A model generated the notes under the pieces. That model was not told where the DNA came from and did not search any database. It worked only from the letters and a program-made list of their open reading frames with translations. From Liolophura sinensis (lineage: Eukaryota; Mollusca; Polyplacophora; Chitonida; Chitonidae): DNA of 64,000 nt. The stretch covers positions 55,900,984 to 55,964,983 of the forward strand of contig NC_088300.1 of assembly GCF_032854445.1 (NCBI RefSeq). Reading direction: 5' to 3'. Position 1 is the first letter of the stretch, and each line of letters starts with the position of its first letter. Shown here in pieces: positions 23,241-36,006 of this stretch. The position numbers were made by a program, and so were the translations under genes.

Positions 23241-26200
23241 TCGGCTGACAAGAATTAATGCAGATCCGGCCACGGCTGACGGACTGTCTTCTACAGATAC
23301 GACCTTGGACGGTCTGCTTCTCTTTGTCAGTGTTTAGCGTTTATGGCACAGTGTGATTCCAGAAAAGTGGTAAACAATGGACCATGGGTACAATGGACCC
23401 AGACTGCATCACTGCCGCTCCTCAGGTGACGTCACTTCCGTTGAATTGTTGTGCTCTGGCGTCAATCTCAGGCAGCTGAACTTTTATTCTGGGTGGACGT
23501 CATCATTAGACTGTTGGACAAGTGTTTCTCACCATGAGATCATCGTCGGTTGATATTTTCGTTAATATGTGCTGCTTAACGTGACAATGGCCAAAGTGCT
23601 ATCACCAGGTAGATGTACCTTCTGCTTCACACAGACTGCATAGGGTTGGCGATGTATGTGCACAGACTTGATACAGATCGCTGCTCTCCGTACGAGATTA
23701 TATGTCTGCTTTGATTGTCATATTATGTGTTGGTTGACGTAGGCGGGCCTTATGCCGATTGGTGAAGACTAGCATCCTATAACGACTGGCACTTAAGCTC
23801 TGTCTTAAAATGACGTCATACGGGAAGCACTATTATAGGTCAGCCAATCTATTCAAATGGGTTGCGGCCATTGACGCCGCAGAAGATGATGATGGTGTGG
23901 AAGTGAAATCACAAACTATGGTGTCTCATACAGCGCCTTACAAGTGGGAAAATTCTCATGCTTTGACAACACTGTAAATCTGTAGTTCTCTGGACAGATA
24001 ATGGTGAGGGCCGCTCCACGGAAGGTCAAAACTCACCGGTACTACAATGTTATTATTGTATTACTCCAAACAGATATTCGACATTCAGCAATCCTAGAGA
24101 CTTGCTTAAGGATGTGTACCGGAAGATTACTACTTCACACGACCTTTAATCCAGTCACTTCTTACTACAACAGCTGAGCAGTCGGGTGTGCTGTACATTT
24201 AGCTGTACAATAAGGCCATTGTTAATTTAACAGTGGTTGTGGACTAAGCCACGTCACTGATTCAAAGACAAGGTTGTTATTTCTGTTTATCAGACAACTT
24301 AAACACATTTGATTGACTTCTGCTTTGAACTCCCAGTAGTCCCAGCTCTCAAACACTATCAAAGTTTCTGTTTAAAAGTGTTGAAATTTGATTGTACTTT
24401 GGCTGAATTATTTTGAAAAACTGGAAAATAACATGATTGTTAGTTTAGGACAGCATTCTCCTCAGACATCAATTGATCTTTAGGTATCACCCAGAACTCC
24501 CAAATCCTAACTCGTTGACCACCATCCACAAGTCTCTACTCTAAATTTTAACGCAGATGATGCCCTCTAGCTCCTGGTATATGTTATATGTGTGACCGTT
24601 AAGTTTACACCAACGTTGACCATAGGAACTTGTTTTCGTAACATGTTAACACGCTGTTTGAATATGCATGTATATGTATGTATTAAACAATTGTTGGTGT
24701 ATTCTCTTAAAAATAGAACGTTATGATTAAAATTTGTGAATTGCTGAAGTGCACGCGGTATTCAGAAGGCCTTATCGTCAGTACTTACTGAAACAAGTTT
24801 ATCTCGTCTTCCATATATCTCCACCCTAACACCCTCTCCCTATATGTGGATTGCTTCATCCAAACTGTTAGAATATATCCTTAACCGTGACTTTTATCTC
24901 TCATGCCTCCAATGTTCATCAAACACCTGGAATAGTAGATTTGTCGACTTGTGCATAAGAATATAAAGTACCGTAGAGAAAACTGTTATATTGTGTGTTC
25001 CCTGTTTATATACGCCGAGATCCAATATCTTGTGAGTGCATAATAAACGCTGGGCGTTGTTGTTGTTGTTGTTTCATGTTTACAATGGCGGAGAAAATTA
25101 AGCCGCGCTGTCTCTCTCGGTCACGTGATGAAATAGTAGATTTTATACACTTTGTTACTATTCTACATTCGTGATATAGTATATAGTTTTTATACACATT
25201 TGTATTCAATGGAAATCATGAACTTTGATATCAGAGGTGTGAAATAGGGCCTGTTTTTGTAAAGAGTTTTATGTCTCTTGTCACTCGTTGTTTGGTATTT
25301 ACCGTCTCGTTGACCTTCTTCTTCAGCTGGTCTCTTTATAGGCTGACGTATAGGGACTAAGGTCTGTCTTCTCAACTTATGACACTTTTAATGACTTGTC
25401 TCAGGGCAGGGAATGTTCAAAGGTGCGGGTAAATTTATACCATTTGTCATGGATTGTGTAAGTGACTGGCTTTTCTTCACTGCCTTTCAGGCCAGTCGGG
25501 ACGTTTTTGGGTAATAATTGTGTGACATGCGTTAATCAGTGTACACGCTCCGTCCATGCCGGCAGGTCTTCCCTACCACTTAGCGGGCATGAGCGGGAAT
25601 ACAGACGTGAGTAATATCGCTTAACGGCTGTTCATCTCCCACCTGTGTGAGACTGTTATATACAAGGTGTCACTTTTACACCTCTTGTATGTACTCTTCC
25701 CTCAGTCCGCTAAACTCTATAGACATCTCACACAGATGATGTACATAATGGAATACTTACATAAAAGAAAAGTGTGGAAGAGTGATCTATGTATAGAAAA
25801 AGTTATCACGATATGTGGTGGTGATAACATTATCACCATATTTAGCGACAATGTATTATCACTGTTAATAATGATGATGATAATGCCATCACTGAATGCT
25901 GAACATAATTCCGCATTCCCCGCGGTTATGGTAATTGCCATTACATTCTGTGATGATGTTGTGTCATTATTGTCTATTGCAATGAAGAAATATGCCATCT
26001 CTGTACATGCTGAGGATGATATGACGTGTCTGTATTTCCTTAGTGATTGTCGTCTTCGATGTTATGGCACTGTTCATCATAATGTCATCAATGTCAGTGC
26101 TGATTTGTGTTGTCCATGGTGGTAACGATGTTAGTACGGTGAAAATAATTCCACGACTATCGTCCGTGTTAAAACACCATGTTCAAATACGGTGTTAACG

Positions 26201-27464
26201 ATGTTGATAACAAGTATAGTGGCCATCAAAGAAGACAATAGTGTCATCGGCCACTGATAACATTGTCGTTGGCGGTAGTATAAGTGTCATGAGCCGTGAT
26301 AATATTGTTATCAATGATAATAACATTGTCACCAGCAGTGCAAACAGTGGCATAAGCGGTGACATTAGTGGCATAAGCGGTGATATTAGTGAGTCTAATA
26401 CCATCCTCATTGTGTACAGTGCTGGCTTAATCCTCACAGCTGAGTATATGATGTATTTATTTATGGACATAACAGTGGTTGGTGCGGAACGTTCTGCATC
26501 CATCAATCATGTATAGTTTACCTCAAATAAATTATGACACTCAATCTCCACTGCTCTATTGCTATGTGTTTTTGTCTTTAATGGCGACAGGCGTTATTGT
26601 GTGCGTGACTTAAAATTGTTTATTTCTTTTCGATAGCTTTTTTTAGTAGAATTTCTAACAGACTGGTATGTCATGAATTGTTGTATGTAGCACAAGTGGA
26701 CCCTCAAAGACGACAAAGCAGATACAAATTTATTTTCTGGTTGTTCTGCAATTTTAACACCTTGCGTTCACTGACGACTCTGTCATCAAATATAAAGAGA
26801 CTTAAGAAGAATGGAATCGTTCGTGTCCCGTCTAAAAGTAAAGTTCCGACAACTACCAGTAGTCTCGGAGAACCTCACACAGAATCCTGGCACCTGGGGC
26901 CGGTCATACAAAGCAATCGTAATGCAGCGTCAAGCGAATTTACCATAGTGACATATCTCTTCACTGTGCGATGTCACTGGCGCTACATTGTTACTGCATC
27001 GCAAGACGGGCTCTTGGGGGCAGTCCTTTCGTCAACGGAACATAGAAACGTTCACACTCTGACTAGATTTCCCTCTCAAGACGTGCACCGAGAGGTCTTC
27101 GTGTTCCGCATGTAATCAGTCGTAGGCGGAGAAAATTGCCGTGATCGAGGAATAGATCTGTGGGTAAACCCAGTTTATTTGTTGTGGTGTTCAGGACTTT
27201 TTACTAGTTCAGCTGCCAGAATGTTCGCTAGACGCCATGGCAATGGCACGAGACAGACGAAATTCTGAGGTACTAGACTACCCTGTGGCCAATGCGGTCA
27301 CGTATATTTGTTGGAATCAGACATGTTTTGCTCAATCGGTTTTGGTCTTATACAGCTGAAGTTTTATTACGTACCTGTCGAAAAGTGGTAGTTCTTTTCA
27401 TACTCCAGCAGGCTTTCTCAACGTCTCCACTAATATTCTTGAGTTGGCCTCTATGGCGAATGAC
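23241..27464. other. Lectin 3'UTR and intergenic DNA without a recognisable gene
   Basis: The lectin 3'UTR starts here. Its poly(A) site is unclear: ATTAAA occurs near 24680 and 24725, and AATAAA at 25042-25047. A short (GTT)n run lies near 25057-25072. Apart from the degenerate repeat at 25.8-26.4 kb, I see no exon, RNA gene or recognisable transposon. Confidence 0.5.
25800..26400. repeat. Degenerate GATAACATTGTCACC-type imperfect palindromic repeats
   Basis: Many diverged copies of a GTGATAACATT(A/G)TCACC motif in both orientations (for example GGTGATAACATTATCACC near 25820), and a 24-bp direct repeat AGTGGCATAAGCGGTGA near 26346-26395. The low complexity keeps several frames open (152 codons on + at 25667-26125), but the composition looks repetitive and not protein-coding. 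Confidence 0.55.
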
Positions 27465-27846
27465 CGGCCCGATGGCTCGGTAGAGTGTCCGCTTCATGGG
27501 GCGGTACTGGATCAATCCTGGATCGGGTCATACCTCAGAACTGAAAAGAGGAAGCTTCTTCGCTTGGCGTTCAGCATTAAGGACATAGCGCAACGACTGG
27601 TTGACTGCTCAGTATAATGGCTCGGGTGGAGCGGCTTTCTTGCTTGCGGTAAGTCGTCTCAGTGAAGCAGCATTGGATAAAACAGCGGTGGAAACCCGTC
27701 CTGTAGCAAGGAGCCACATTACACTTACATGCTCTCTAAGGACTCCGTCTGCCTCAACAATAACTATAGTTTATAATATTAGTGTGGATACTATGACTGA
27801 AAAATTGTTTTACGTACGACGTTAAACCTTAAGTTCTCACTCACTC
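27465..27846 (+). mobile_element. SINE-2 copy (tRNA-like head, near full length), with a 42-bp internal insert
   Basis: Starts GGCCCGATGGCTCGGTAGAG, with a B-box-like GGATCAATCCTGG. It continues with CGCTTGGCGTTCAGCATTAA, TATAATGGCTCGGG and AGTGAAGCAGCATTGGATAA, and ends ACTGAAAAATTGTTTTACGT. Copies near 29.1 kb, 55.0 kb and 60.2 kb share these blocks. Compared with them, this copy carries an extra segment at 27753-27794. Confidence 0.85.
27753..27794 (+). repeat. 42-bp perfect inverted repeat, arm 1
   Basis: Begins CTCAACAATAACTATAGTTT. Its exact reverse complement is at 29458-29499. It sits within the 3' part of the SINE-2 copy and is missing from the other SINE-2 copies. Confidence 0.9.
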
Positions 27847-28699
27847 TGTGGGGAAATACCAATCAAACAAAGCCATATCTGATGATAAACCAAGCGAATA
27901 AACTCATATGGGGAAAGACCAGAGGTAAGAGCAGCTGAGATCTCCATTCAGAGGTTTTGAAGCTGACTAAGGCATGATATAATTGTGCAGCATAATATAT
28001 GTAGATTTGCCAGTCTTGTGCTACGTACCGCCTTTAGACGGTCATTAAAACTCGCTCATTGAACTCGCTCATCCTTTTGCTCATTTAACAATGGTGTTTG
28101 AGTAACGAAACTCGCCCGTGTTATGACATTTAATTCTGAGATGTTAATGGATGATGTTTACAGGGCGGGCAAAAACTGGTTTCTAATGTCCTAGCAGATA
28201 AATAACTGATTCCTTTTGTGGATGTCGGGGATATTACGGTTGTCACGTCAAATTTCTCTTTTCTGTTTACGTCGTCACACAGTCACCCTGGATACAGTTA
28301 TGAGATAAGTGTATACATACAATGTGGTAAAAGGTTCAGACTTATTATAGTGGCGATAGATAAACTTTAATAGATATAAAGATGTGCTGTAGGTGTAAAT
28401 TGCTCCACCCATAAAGTTAAATCTTATCGTCGGTGTATAAGTATATAGAAAATCTTTGATTACACCGTTAAACCCCCACATGCTGATAAACAAGTGTGGA
28501 TACGAAGATTAGATGTGGTTTAAACCCGTCTGTAGATCAGTTGTTCTATAGTCGACAACCACATCGCTGACTATTGATGTCGAGAGTTCGTTGCATGCTT
28601 CCGCCAATTCGACTTAGTTTTACTATCAACAGAATTACAAACTTGGACATCATTTCAATTTTTTTTTTTTTAGAATTTTTGGAACGGAGCATTTATTTT

Positions 28700-28931
28700 T
28701 TAAATTTATTTATTTGATTGGTGTTTAACGCCGACTCAAGAATGTTTCACTTTACCACGACGGCGGTCAGCATTATGATAGGAGCTGCAGGAGTGTTGGC
28801 AGACCCTCCCACGTAAGGCCGGAGAGGAAGCCAGGATGGGCTGGACTTGAACTCACAGGGACGGCATTGGTGAGAGGCTTCAGGGTCTTTACGCCGTGTT
28901 TGCGTGCTAACCCCCTCGGCCAACGGGGCCC
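28700..28931 (-). mobile_element. SINE-1, nearly full length
   Basis: Reverse orientation: an AAATTTATTTATTTG tail, ATTGGTGTTTAACGCCGACT, CAGCATTATGATAGG, CCGGAGAGGAAGCC, GGACTTGAACTCACAGGGAC (B box) and GGCCAACGGGGCCCC (A-box side). Diverged but complete in layout. Confidence 0.88.
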
Positions 28932-29082
28932 CTTGAACAGATTAAAATGCATTACAGAATTAGTTTTTCTACTTGCCAATTTTTTATATATATATTACAT
29001 AGCTATGAGTGCATTCACTTTGATACCCACTGATGGTTCACAACAGACAACCCGTAAACACCAGTGTTTTAAATCAGTTTTA

Positions 29083-29393
29083 TTGATCGGTAGACCCAGG
29101 GTCAATCCTGGGTTGAGTCACACCTAAGATTTAAAAGCGAAAGTTGTAACTTCCTCGCTTGGCGTTTGGGATTACGGCGACAATGCAACGACTAGCTGAC
29201 CTGTATCAATATAATGGCTCGGGCGGGGCGGCTTTCTTGCCTCCGGTAATGCATCTCAGTGAAGCAGCACTAGATAAAAGACCCGTGGAAACAAACAAGG
29301 GGGCACATTACATGCACTCTAAGAATTCCTTCGTCGTCATATGACTGAAAAATTGTTTAACAACGTTAAAACCCAAGCACTCCACTCACTCCA
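29083..29393 (+). mobile_element. SINE-2 copy
   Basis: GATCGGTAGACCCAGGGTCA and ATCCTGGGTTGAGTCACACC (B box), then CTCGCTTGGCGTTTGGGATT, TATAATGGCTCGGG, AGTGAAGCAGCACTAGATAA and ATGACTGAAAAATTGTTTAA. The first bases of the tRNA-like head are lost. Confidence 0.83.
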
Positions 29394-29457
29394 CTCTTTC
29401 AGTATACGTAAATGATGCATAAAGCAGTACATGGTCGTATAAGGTATAATACCTCTT

Positions 29458-29499
29458 ATAGTATCCACACTAATATTATAAACTATAGTTATTGTTGAG
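29458..29499 (-). repeat. 42-bp perfect inverted repeat, arm 2
   Basis: Reverse complement of 27753-27794, about 1.66 kb away and just 3' of the second SINE-2 copy. Confidence 0.9.
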
Positions 29500-32416
29500 A
29501 CAGAAGTTCACGGGAATGGTATGAGATCATTTTGACATGGTACAGACTCGTCCCACCCCCATACAAGACGACTCGCCCCTTATCTAAAGGTGTACGTGTA
29601 TGCCTTCATGTGCATGACATTGGGTACTTAACCCGCTCCTTGAGACAGTTGTGTAACAAAGAATTATGATATGATGCAATACTGGCAGACGTTAAACGCC
29701 CTTGGTTAAACGCCCTTTGGTATCACCCAATATGAAATCACACATGGTATTAAACATGTAGATAAAGCTTGTGGAATGTACAAAACAAGGTTACTGCGGC
29801 CTAGGGATCACACGCCTAGTGATTGGTGTGTGCGTGTCGTAATGCATGTACAGGAAAAGGCGTCATTATGTCACAACATGGTTATTTTTTATAAAACAGC
29901 GTACAGCTAGTAATTTTGTACATTGTGCAGATTAGAAGTGTAATAAATCCGAACCGGTGAATCGAATTGTCGTCTTTCAAGAACAAGATATACATTGATC
30001 TTGACGTGTTAATTGTGTACATTTTTTGTGATCTTCGTGAACATGTAAGAATTTCGTTTGCATGTGTACTTGACATTAACTAGTTATATCGATATGCATA
30101 CTACGCTGTGTTGTATTCAGTGGGATCGAATCACTTGTGAACTTGTTATCAGTATGTTTATGATGTGGACAAGCGTGCAGCTTGGATTCCATTCTTCCTC
30201 AACACGTCACTACTGTCATATTTTATAATACATTCTCAAAAATAAAGGTGCCGCGTGAAACCATAAAGTTGCTCCAGCTTATAGCTATGATGGAACACCC
30301 AATGGTTCTATACAGAATTCTATCCACACGTGAGGTTCCATATGGGACCATGTTAAAATGGCATGATACGCAATTCATGCCTGGAATATCCACTGTCTGC
30401 CCGGCATCATTGAAAACTGATGACCGCTTCTCTCTTGTGTGTTACCGGCTTTATTTCTTATTATTTTCATACATACCTTTGTCTTTGGGAGCTAGTGTAA
30501 ACGTTGTTTTGGAAATGGATCTTGCGATTATCGACTTGGAACGCCCTTTATGGACTACGAATGGTATGTGAATGTCGGACATGACGCTTATATCTACTAT
30601 TTTCTGGTAAAAAGTTGTTAACAGAAACCTTTTTAAGGAAGTTTTCTATTTTTGTCCAGACTGCATTCCGAGCCTCAAAGATTAGCACAATTTCATACCC
30701 CCAATTCCTTAAACTCTTTGCACTTGGAACCTTTATCACTTGTTACAAACTTCACAATCATAAATTTTATCAAGACAACTTTGCTCTCATAACTTACAAC
30801 GTAAATGTGTGAAACCAAAGGTTAAAAAATGAAATAAAACATTCTTCAAACTTCTAAGGTAGGCCCACACGTATTTCTAGCCAGAGGGCGAGTTGATCAC
30901 TAGGTCAGGTCTACCTTGCCATGCTTTTATAGACCTATGTCAACAAAGGCAAATGCGACGAAATGATATGTGGAAATCCTTATTTACATTGAGCAAAATA
31001 TCCATTGATTCATTTTTCACCGTGGATAATTGGCTAACGGGGTTATTGTTTTGGATGTTTTTAACAACAACAACAAAAACTCTCAAATATATAAAACCTT
31101 GCAGAGCGTTTTGTGCGAAGCAGAGATGAAACATTATCTTCAATAAAATATGTAGACGTTTCATTACGCTGGTTGTGTGGTATAAAGGCATCGAATTCTC
31201 GATGACGGATCACCCTGTATAAATACCTCTATAACCGATTTAAGCACGCTGTCTGCACATTGCTACCCTAGCCTCCCTGGTCCTGTGTTTATGTCGGCCA
31301 CATCTGTCTACACGCAACCATCAATCAATCAGTCAAAAAAGCAAACTTCCACAAGCGGAAAAACAGGTTCTCTGGCTGAATGATGCGCTCAGCCCCGTTT
31401 TGCTGGCATCGAGCCTCGTCCTGGCCCTCAGCTGACCCACAGCGCCGTCTGTAGGCCTCCGCCAGTGACATATATGATAACAGTTCCTTACCATTACGTA
31501 ACCAAACAATAGCAGGTTAATAACCCCGATGTTTAAAAGAGCTTAGCCGGTTATAGCTGTGTATCATCAGCTCTTGGAGTAGCCTACATCCAGCGGAGAT
31601 TTTGTGAGGGATTGGTGTCACGTAATGCGTATACGGTTGTTCTATAACCGGAGATGAAAGCAGAGTCATGCATGCCTTTCACATCTAATAGTTTTACTGA
31701 CCTTATTCCATGCTCGAAAATGATCTTGATTGTCAGCCAGTTGTTACCGCATAAAACCGATGAAACATAAACTGTGCAATTAGACAACACATGCAGCAAT
31801 GGTTACTTTATGTGTGTGCATGGGGTTCTGTTTGTGACACTCAACCGCAGAGTGGGTCTACCTAGCCCCCAAAACGCGACGGTCACAAAACGCGACGTCG
31901 AACTTTGAAACGCTACATGGGTTCTTTGCAATGTCATTTTTGCTCATGTTAAAAACTCATTTAAAATTTGATGTCGCGTTTTGAAACTGGACGTTGATTT
32001 AAATGGGTCATCAATATGTCAAGTCGGGCTTTTGGTGTGGTTTTCCAGTAACAAATATAACACCATACATAAACTCACCATATATTGGCAAATGGCTCTG
32101 TTCTGTTAGATTTTTAATTGTGACAAAATTTACATTTCTTTGTTCCAAGTAAGTCAGACACCAGTTTTAAACAGGAATTATGATGGTAATGATAATGGTG
32201 ACGGTGATATATAATGATGCACGTCTTTGATTGTTGTGCTCCTACAACTATTATTGTACTATTATAAGCCTCCTCACGAATTTCACTTCTGTGATAACTG
32301 TTAGTATCATGGGTGGACAAATTCAACTGACTGCCTCCTCACAAATGCCACGATAACACTGATAATGATAATTATAATAAAATGTAAATGTTGATGATGT
32401 TGATGAGGCATGGCGA
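29500..32416. other. Intergenic DNA, no supported gene
   Basis: Open frames here are short or compositionally odd and match no family I know. Two nearby AAAACGCGAC strings (about 31870-31900) and a GTCGCGTTTT near 31973 make a small inverted motif. Nothing else stands out. Confidence 0.4.
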
Positions 32417-32485
32417 TTGTTTATTTATTTGATTGTTGTTTACCATACTGAATACTTATACGATGGCGCTCAGTTTATGAGGACA
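32417..32485 (-). mobile_element. SINE-1 tail fragment
   Basis: Short reverse fragment: TTTATTTATTTGATTGTTGT and TTACCATACTGAATACTTAT, fading into unique sequence. Confidence 0.6.
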
Positions 32486-32934
32486 GGAGGCTGGAGTTCT
32501 CGTGCATGGTAAACCACCAACCTTCGCCAAGTTACTAACCAACTTTCCAACGTATGATGTACCTACACTGGAATTATACTGATAGAAAAGAAGTAGTCGT
32601 CAACGAAAGTCACATTAACATGACATCGCCGCTTCGGTGTTTCGCTATACCTTTCCGTGTGATACAAAGTTTGATGGAGAGTGAATTATCGAAGCAGCCA
32701 TCGATTTCCATAAACGTCTAAATTATCCGTCTGCTAGGTAAAATGCATGTTCCTCTTAGATTGTCACAATGTCTAATAATATGCACTTCTCTCGAATATA
32801 CAGAACGCTTCGGTGGTTTCATTGTTAGATCGTCCGCATCGAACTCGCGGGAAAATTTAGTAAGAAGTAAAATCCCAAACATCCATTCATTCATTTGGAG
32901 TGGGGAGATCTGGGATCAAACCTGGGTCGGATGA

Positions 32935-33061
32935 GGCGGTAACCTGCGGATGGTCGTGGGTTTCCCCAGGGCTCCTTCCACCATAATGCTGGCCGCCGTC
33001 GTATAAGTGGAATATCCTTGAGTACGGCGTAAAACACCAATCAAATAAATAAATAAATAAA
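32935..33061 (+). mobile_element. SINE-1, 5'-truncated, with 12-bp target-site duplication
   Basis: Begins with GGCGGTAACCTGCGGATGGT, contains CCATAATGCTGGCCGCCGTC, and ends GGCGTAAAACACCAATCAAA plus TAAATAAATAAA. TGGGTCGGATGA is present at 32923-32934 and again at 33062-33073, a perfect 12-bp duplication. This marks a retroposed, 5'-truncated insertion. Confidence 0.93.
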
Positions 33062-33091
33062 TGGGTCGGATGATACCAAAGTATAAGAATT

Positions 33092-33137
33092 CGATGAAAT
33101 ATTCTTGAGTGGTATAAAACAAATCAAATAAATAAAT
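33092..33137 (+). mobile_element. SINE-1 tail fragment
   Basis: GATGAAATATTCTTGAGTGG, TATAAAAC and AAATCAAATAAATAAAT: only the last ~45 bp of the element, with a small internal deletion. Confidence 0.7.
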
Positions 33138-34689
33138 GTAATATGGCAGATTTCGTATTACATAAAAACTGCTTAGTTGGAAACTTATTTTTATTGGAAA
33201 CCATTTTCTGAGTCTAAAATACATAAGCTAGGCCAAGGAATACTAAGTACACAACTTATAAAAGTATACACTAATTATGAAGAAAGAATACCACCCACTA
33301 CTTCCCGGAGAATATTGACTTTACTAAGAATACAGTCAAGTTATTATCCATTGGATTAAGTAGGGTTCATATATATGATAAACAGGTTACCGCAAAAAGG
33401 TAGGCCTATGCTGTACTTATGGCATTCCGAATGGGCACGTAACTCCCAATGTTTTAGTTATAAGTAAGTTAATAGTAAATGCAAGGATTCCATCTGTTTT
33501 GGGGAATCGTACTCAGTATTGTTCAGAAAGAATTACAAGGAGATGTCTTCTATATAAAACAGTATGTGTGCGTAAATTTTCTTAATTGTTACAGTCTGAC
33601 GTTGTGATGTGAGCTTTTTGCTAAATAAAATGCGAATTTTATCAGATGAAAACTAAAGAACGCTCTTGAGAAAATTAGATTTCCTCTGCATGAGGATGAA
33701 AGTTAAAAAGAGTAGAAAAAAACCTATTTCTAGACCTATTTACAAAAAAAGTACATGTACATTTATCGCATCACAACAGATCATTGGTTGATGTGAGTCG
33801 ACACGTCAACATAGTGCGCTATATGTCACTCTGGCATCTGTTAATGTTATAATGCCGGGTATAAACCACAGCCCTGTCAACGCCTGTTTGATATCATTGT
33901 AAGCGAGGTAAGCTAAGTGCAGAGATAGCGCGCGACTGTTGTGGAGTATCAGCATATGTATCTGACGCATTCATGCATGGGGATCGGGGCAGACCTGACC
34001 CACGGGAAGGGTGGGGCAATAGGGTGGTTTTGAGTCGCTTACCTCATTATTCTTGATTGTAAGAACTTTTGAACTATGCGATATGTGTTGAGATATGCTT
34101 GTGGCCATGCTGTGATTCGGTTGACTTCAGACTGTAGCTGACATGGCTGGTACATGTAAGTGTTATCTCGGCAGGTGCCCGCATAACCTCTGTGTCCTCA
34201 AGCCAGCGAGTCCTATTCTTTCTATATGGTCCTATTTCACAACCTTTTACTGAAAAACCCAACTATCGCAGATTCTTGACAAAAAAACTGTAAGATTCTT
34301 TAATAATAAAGAAATAACATAACTACTGATGGTATCTAGGGCGGTTTTTATCTCTAGTGCTATTATGTAGGACTCGCATGCTCGGGGCTACAGTTTTCAT
34401 CCTTTACTCAGGACTGGAATGTGGTATGCTGCGCAATGTGATGACTACATATAAGGAACATGAACAACGAAAGAAACTTGTAATGTAACGCCTTAGAATT
34501 ACACACCGAGAGCATATCACGACAGTTACGGCATGTCAGATATAGTTTGTCGATGTTTATCTCAGAGTTTCATGGTGATTCCTTGGTAGCCCATATAGTA
34601 AAGGGTAAAATGACAATTCATCTGTTTTCGAATATCCAAAAGTTATTAACAGTTAAACAGTATTGAGGGCATTATGACGTAAACCTCGT
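33138..34689. other. Intergenic DNA, nothing recognised
   Basis: AT-rich sequence without exons, RNA genes or repeats that I can identify. Confidence 0.4.
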
Positions 34690-35110
34690 ACCTTTGATAC
34701 TTGATAATTATAGTGTGACACAAAGCTTGGCTTGTACCTGTGATCTGTTAATACCTGATGATGATAATGATGATGCGACATAAAGTTTGTACCTGTGATC
34801 TGTTAATACCTGATAATGATAATTATGGTGTGACATAAAATTTGTACCTATGATCTGTTAATATCTGATGATGATAATTAGGGTGTGACATAAAGCTATT
34901 ACATGTGATCTTTTGATAAGAAAATATCATAGTGTTGTTGTGTAAAGCTTGTACCAGTGATATTTTGATAACAGATCTTGTGATGTAAATCTTGTACCTG
35001 TGACCTTTTGATAACTGATTATCATGGTCCTTTGACGTAGAGTTTAGACCTGTGATCTATGGATGACATATTATCAAGATCTGGCAACGTAGGCTTAAAC
35101 CTCCTCTCTG
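34690..35110. repeat. Degenerate ~55-60 bp tandem array
   Basis: Repeated block TGTGACATAAAG, then TTGTACCTGTGATCTGTTAA, TACCTGATGATGATAATTA. About seven copies are visible. The left-hand copies are well preserved and the right-hand ones progressively decayed (for example CTTGTACCTGTGACCTTTTG near 34990). Confidence 0.85.
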
Positions 35111-35838
35111 ATGATAACTCATGGTGATGTTGTGCTTCAAACCTTGTAAAAATGTAGAGATTTACGAACAATTAACTTAGAATGATTTTGTTAGAAAAGG
35201 TTACCAGTTAGAAAACATTTGACACATGTTATTCTACATAGCGTTTATCACAAAATGTCACAGACTGACGCTTCAGTAAAACGAGAGAAGATATGACAGT
35301 GTGATAGTTGACAAACGGCTACACACAACCAGTGTAACCCGGCCTCTTGTCAATTTACCCCAGTTAGGTTTTTATTCTAATTGCCCATATAAATGCTTAA
35401 GTGGTAGCAACTTACACACACTTAGCAACATTACTTGAGAAGAATTTGATAGATAATTCATGTATGTTAACAGCAATTTATTAGACGTCATCGTTATAAA
35501 ATTGCTCAAAACATTGTGTTGTCAGTACATTTAATAGACAATGACATTGAAAGGGTGCAAGGGGACCATAACAGTTTCCTCTCATAGGGCGTTGACGACA
35601 GTATAGGAATAGTTTCAATGCTGACATTGTTTATAATCCGTAGCAATTTATAGCAATATATGCAGGCACGTGGCCTGTACATATCTCGCCTTGTAGCGGG
35701 CGGAAGGTAGGGCCAGATTCGTTTTTCGTTATTCAAGCATCGAATACCGTGCTAGCACCACATTCATTAAATGAATCTTGAATAACACCATGACAATAAA
35801 GAAGTTAGCAAGACATGCGTTTTTCATTATTCCATTTA

Positions 35839-35966
35839 CTTATTTGGTGTCTTACGCCCTGCTGAAGAATATTCCACTTATACGAGGGCGGCCAGCACTA
35901 TGGTGGGAGGAAACTAGACGATGCCGGAAGAAACTCACGACCAGGCTGTCAGGTTGCTGACAGCCC
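35839..35966 (-). mobile_element. SINE-1 fragment
   Basis: TTATTTGGTGTCTTACGCCC, AGAATATTCCACTTATACGA, GGCGGCCAGCACTATGGTGG, then CAGGTTGCTGACAGCCC. Head missing. Lies inside copy A of the unknown dispersed repeat. Confidence 0.85.
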
Positions 35967-36006
35967 TTTTGTTATTCCAATTACGACTATCGTGCTTGCA
36001 AGACAC

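Noticed and set aside
25667-26125. 152-codon open frame as a gene
   Set aside because: Composed of degenerate ATGATAATG-type repeats and open on the other strand too; no domain or signal.
26678-27115. 145-codon open frame as a gene
   Set aside because: No recognisable family and no splice or signal context. It could be chance in this composition; I cannot support it.
31870-31985. AAAACGCGAC / GTCGCGTTTT pair as a transposon with terminal repeats
   Set aside because: Only ~10 bp match and there is no clear duplication or internal structure.
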